A DNA stretch of 35,917 nucleotides from JAAGZL01 sp050291725. Its GTDB lineage: Bacteria > Pseudomonadota > Gammaproteobacteria > Chromatiales > Chromatiaceae. Position 1 is the first letter of the stretch. The number at the start of each line of letters is the position of its first letter. The notes under the pieces are model-generated. The model saw nothing but the letters and a program-made list of their open reading frames with translations. It searched no databases and had not been told where the DNA came from. The stretch is taken from the NCBI GenBank assembly GCA_050291725.1, contig JBNKKH010000001.1, forward strand, positions 1 to 35,917. Reading direction: 5' to 3'. Shown here one piece after another: positions 34,036 through 35,917 of this stretch. The position numbers were made by a program, and so were the translations under genes.

Positions 34036-34401
34036 CAAATTTTCTCCCAAAGACCATATTCCCCACCGATAACCTCGGCTTTTTTAGGAAATAATCTACT
34101 CTGAGCTATCTATCGGCGAGGCTCTGCCTTTCTTTAGTAATTTTCTATGATTTATTAAATCACAGCTAAATAACGTCACTTATCGGACAAATACAACCGG
34201 CTATTGATATTTATCAATCAGTTACAGCTACATTGCATATATGCCATTAGCTATTAATAAGTTGAAATATAATCGGTAAAAACCAAATCAATCCTTACGA
34301 AAAAAAATACTAAATATTTCTCAAAAACTGCCGAAATAGTTCACTAAGAGCAACAACAAACTATTAACTAAGAAATATACCGATTGGATGGAGTAGAGAG
34401 C
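34036..34401. promoter_or_regulatory. A/T-rich divergent promoter region with FNR-type site
   Basis: A 366-bp stretch without a gene between the haem chemoreceptor and the cytochrome lipoprotein. It is clearly more A/T-rich than the flanking genes. The one clear element is the FNR box at 34204-34217. A possible -10 for the cytochrome gene (TATATG, 34238-34243) would place the FNR site near -40 of a start around 34250. Confidence 0.5.
34204..34217. promoter_or_regulatory. FNR/ANR-type binding site
   Basis: TTGAT-ATTT-ATCAA is an exact match to the FNR/ANR consensus TTGAT-N4-ATCAA. It lies 172 bp from the chemoreceptor start and 185 bp from the cytochrome start. Since both neighbouring products carry c-haem motifs, oxygen- or NO-linked regulation by an Fe-S CRP-family protein fits. 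No such regulator gene is in the window. Confidence 0.7.
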
Positions 34402-34782
34402 ATGAAAAAACGCAACTTATACCTATACGCATCAATTTGTGCTGCAGCGATCATATCTGGATGTGGTTCTTCAGAACAGCAGATCTCATATAAATCCAGC
34501 ATCAAACCTATTCTGGATAAGCACTGCGCCGAATGCCATATGCCGGGCGGTGCCGGGGCTGAAGCAACACTATTCCTGGTTGACTCTTACGACAACGTCA
34601 TGAAAGGCACCAAGTTTGGTCCTGTTATCATAGCTGGCGACTCCCTTTCAAGCTCACTCTACCGGCTTGTTTCTGGCAAAGTGGATAAATCCATCCAGAT
34701 GCCCCACTCCAAAGGGCCTATGACCGCAGAAGAGATAACTGCCATTGAAAAATGGATTGATCAGGGCGCCCAAAACAACTGA
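34402..34782 (+). CDS. Cytochrome c lipoprotein
   Basis: A 126-residue exported protein. The lipoprotein signal has lipobox ISGC (Cys21). The single haem attachment motif CAECH lies at residues 42-46, in IKPILDKHCAECHMPGGAG. A later Met in IQMPHSKGPMT is a plausible sixth haem ligand, and the EEITAIEKWIDQGA end is typical of small c-type cytochrome domains of the PSCyt1/c1-like kind. It should sit in the periplasm, tethered to a membrane. Start: ATG at 34402 with GGAG about 8 nt upstream. It is divergent from the haem chemoreceptor and may exchange electrons near it, but that is inference from position. Confidence 0.88.
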   Translation: MKKRNLYLYASICAAAIISGCGSSEQQISYKSSIKPILDKHCAECHMPGGAGAEATLFLVDSYDNVMKGTKFGPVIIAGDSLSSSLYRLVSGKVDKSIQMPHSKGPMTAEEITAIEKWIDQGAQNN

Positions 34783-34792
34783 GACACCTTAG

Positions 34793-34957
34793 AGAGATAT
34801 TGTAGGAAGATACGCTGGACAGGATGGAGTCGTGGATAAGCTGGCCGCAATCGTTAAGGCTGGAAGCCCTGGTGGAAACTGGGGCAACATTCCGATGCCA
34901 GCAAGCCCAGTTGCAGATGTAAAAACTGTTATTACCAGGATACTAACTCACAAATAG
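34793..34957 (+). pseudogene. Remnant of a class I cytochrome c (C-terminal half only)
   Basis: Begins 10 bp after the cytochrome lipoprotein stop and reads RDIVGRYAGQDGVVDKLAAI, then VKAGSPGGNWGNIPMPASPV and a C-terminal helix ending at TAG 34957. This matches the second half of c5/c551-type cytochromes, including the axial Met in IPMPA. There is no CxxCH half and no start codon, and an in-frame TAG lies immediately upstream. The frame differs from that of the preceding gene (+1), so it is not a fused tail. It is best read as a 5'-truncated cytochrome gene left after deletion or recombination. Confidence 0.75.
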
Positions 34958-34972
34958 AGCGATCGGGGAAAT

Positions 34973-35009
34973 AAAAAACGGGCTGGAGAGTAATCCCCAG
35001 CCCGTTTTT
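34973..35009. terminator. Bidirectional intrinsic terminator
   Basis: CGGGCTGG (34979-34986) pairs with CCAGCCCG (34997-35004), flanked by a run of six A on the left and five T on the right. It can end transcription from the cytochrome side and from malate dehydrogenase on the minus strand, whose stop lies 36 bp away. Confidence 0.85.
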
Positions 35010-35044
35010 ATTTTGCCGCAGGCTATCTTAGCCTGAACACACAA

Positions 35045-35917
35045 TCAGCCCTTCAGCAGATCCTTGACCACATCACGCTCGCTCCGCAGCTCATTTAGGG
35101 TGATCTCAAATTTAGCCCTGGCCCAGTCAGACATCGGCAGCCCTTCCACCACACTCCAATCTCCGTTGCCGGTGGATGTAAGCGGAAAACCGAACATAAG
35201 ACCAGAATCAACCCCATACTCTCCGCTGGAGCAGACACCTGCAGTGAACCAGTCACCAGCCTGAGTGGGGGCATTTAGAGCCATTACGTGATCCAGAGCG
35301 GCATTGGCCGCTGAGGCCGCACTAGAGGCACCGCGCGCCTTGATAACAGCAGCACCCCTCTCCTGAATAGTTGGGATAAACGTATCTTTCAACCAAGCCT
35401 CGTCACTAATCACATCCGCCGCCGGCGTGCCGTTTATTTTGGCATTTTCAAAATCAGGATACTGATTGTTAGAGTGGTTACCCCAGATAATTACATTGCT
35501 GACATCGGCAACAGCCACACCAGCCTTGGCCGCAAGTTGGCTTTTGGCACGGTTCTCATCCAGACGCATCATGGAGGAGAAACGGTCATTTGGCACATCT
35601 GAGTTGTTCATAGCGATCAGACAGTTGGTGTTGGCAGGATTGCCTACCACCATGCAACGCACGTCATCCGCAGCCCGGTTCAAGGCCTCGCCCTGACCCA
35701 CGAAGATAGGACCGTTCACCTTGATGAGATCGGCACGTTCCATGCCAGGACCACGGGGTCTGGAGCCGACCAATAAGGCCTGATTGATACCGTCAAAGGC
35801 CTGATTGGCATCGTCGAACATATTTATCTCAGCTAGGGTTGGAAAGGCGCAATCGGTCAACTCCATGGCCACACCTTCCAGCTTATCCATCACCTGAGGG
35901 ATTTCAAGCAGATGAAG
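35045..35917 (-). CDS. mdh: Malate dehydrogenase, N-terminus cut by window edge
   Basis: NAD-dependent oxidation of malate to oxaloacetate in the TCA cycle; partner of gltA in the window. The visible 290 residues belong to the long-type (about 327-residue) LDH/MDH-family enzyme found in many proteobacteria. The frame stays open to the right edge, reading LHLLEIPQVMDKLEGVAMEL, so the apparent GTG start at 35893 is internal. The NAD loop at the N-terminus lies outside the window. Conserved segments are LLVGSRPRGPGMERADL (substrate Arg), VVGNPANTN and IIWGNHSNNQYPD with the catalytic His. Confidence 0.95.
   Translation of the reverse strand, partial: LHLLEIPQVMDKLEGVAMELTDCAFPTLAEINMFDDANQAFDGINQALLVGSRPRGPGMERADLIKVNGPIFVGQGEALNRAADDVRCMVVGNPANTNCLIAMNNSDVPNDRFSSMMRLDENRAKSQLAAKAGVAVADVSNVIIWGNHSNNQYPDFENAKINGTPAADVISDEAWLKDTFIPTIQERGAAVIKARGASSAASAANAALDHVMALNAPTQAGDWFTAGVCSSGEYGVDSGLMFGFPLTSTGNGDWSVVEGLPMSDWARAKFEITLNELRSERDVVKDLLKG

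Noticed and set aside
35891..35893. GTG at 35893 as the start of malate dehydrogenase
   Set aside because: The frame stays open to the window edge and encodes conserved family sequence before it; the gene is simply cut by the window.
1..35917. CRISPR arrays, insertion sequences, phage or toxin-antitoxin genes
   Set aside because: No regularly spaced repeats, transposase, integrase, phage structural or toxin-antitoxin signatures were found on either strand.

Overview
The window is a stretch of housekeeping chromosome from a gammaproteobacterium, estimated by eye at just under 50% GC. Two gene neighbourhoods match Pseudomonas-type chromosomes: pth-rplY-prs-tRNA(Gln)-ispE-TPR gene divergent from hemA-prfA-prmC, and gatCAB divergent from mreBCD. 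A Chromatiales-like or other free-living, redox-active lineage would fit the c-type cytochromes, the haem-binding chemoreceptor and the FNR-type site, but this placement is inference.

Layout. 1-860 (minus): start of tuf behind tRNA-Thr, tRNA-Gly and tRNA-Tyr with a strong promoter. 860-6111 (minus): pth, rplY, prs, tRNA-Gln, ispE and a large exported TPR protein; lolB, expected between the last two, is missing. 6313-10614 (plus): an FHA-GGDEF diguanylate cyclase, then hemA-prfA-prmC. 10627-13065 (plus): an accessory trio of one sialidase-like BNR protein and two unrecognised membrane proteins, in line with prmC. 13104-14402 (minus): gltA. 14686-16052 (plus): moeB and a small methyltransferase. 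16054-17765 (minus): a soluble zinc-type (CZB) chemoreceptor and a histone-H1-like protein. 17996-18475 (plus): an unrecognised secreted protein. 18506-21711 (minus): gatC-gatA-gatB. 21918-32378 (plus): a nearly unbroken cell-wall operon, mreB-mreC-mreD-mrdA-mrdB-mltB-rlpA-dacA-dat-ybeD-lipB. 32407-35917: a membrane chemoreceptor with a periplasmic c-haem motif, divergent across a perfect FNR-type site from a cytochrome c lipoprotein, then a cytochrome c gene remnant and malate dehydrogenase cut by the window edge.

How the genes work together. The 21.9-32.4 kb operon couples the actin-like MreB scaffold and MreCD to the elongation synthase pair PBP2/RodA, to cleavage enzymes (MltB, RlpA, PBP5-type carboxypeptidase) and to a D-amino-acid transaminase that can supply D-Glu or D-Ala. 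The redox cluster at the right end looks like a sensor and electron carrier under oxygen control.

Most unusual observations: (i) two copies of a hairpin-rich element just downstream of tRNA genes, one of them enclosed by an exact 24-bp duplication of the tRNA-Gln 3' end; (ii) mreC has no ATG, GTG or TTG start that keeps its conserved N-terminus, and an ATT codon behind a Shine-Dalgarno sequence fits; (iii) the FNR-box-controlled haem chemoreceptor/cytochrome pair with a decayed cytochrome; (iv) the BNR/membrane-protein trio inserted after prmC. I saw no CRISPR array, insertion sequence, phage gene or rRNA gene.
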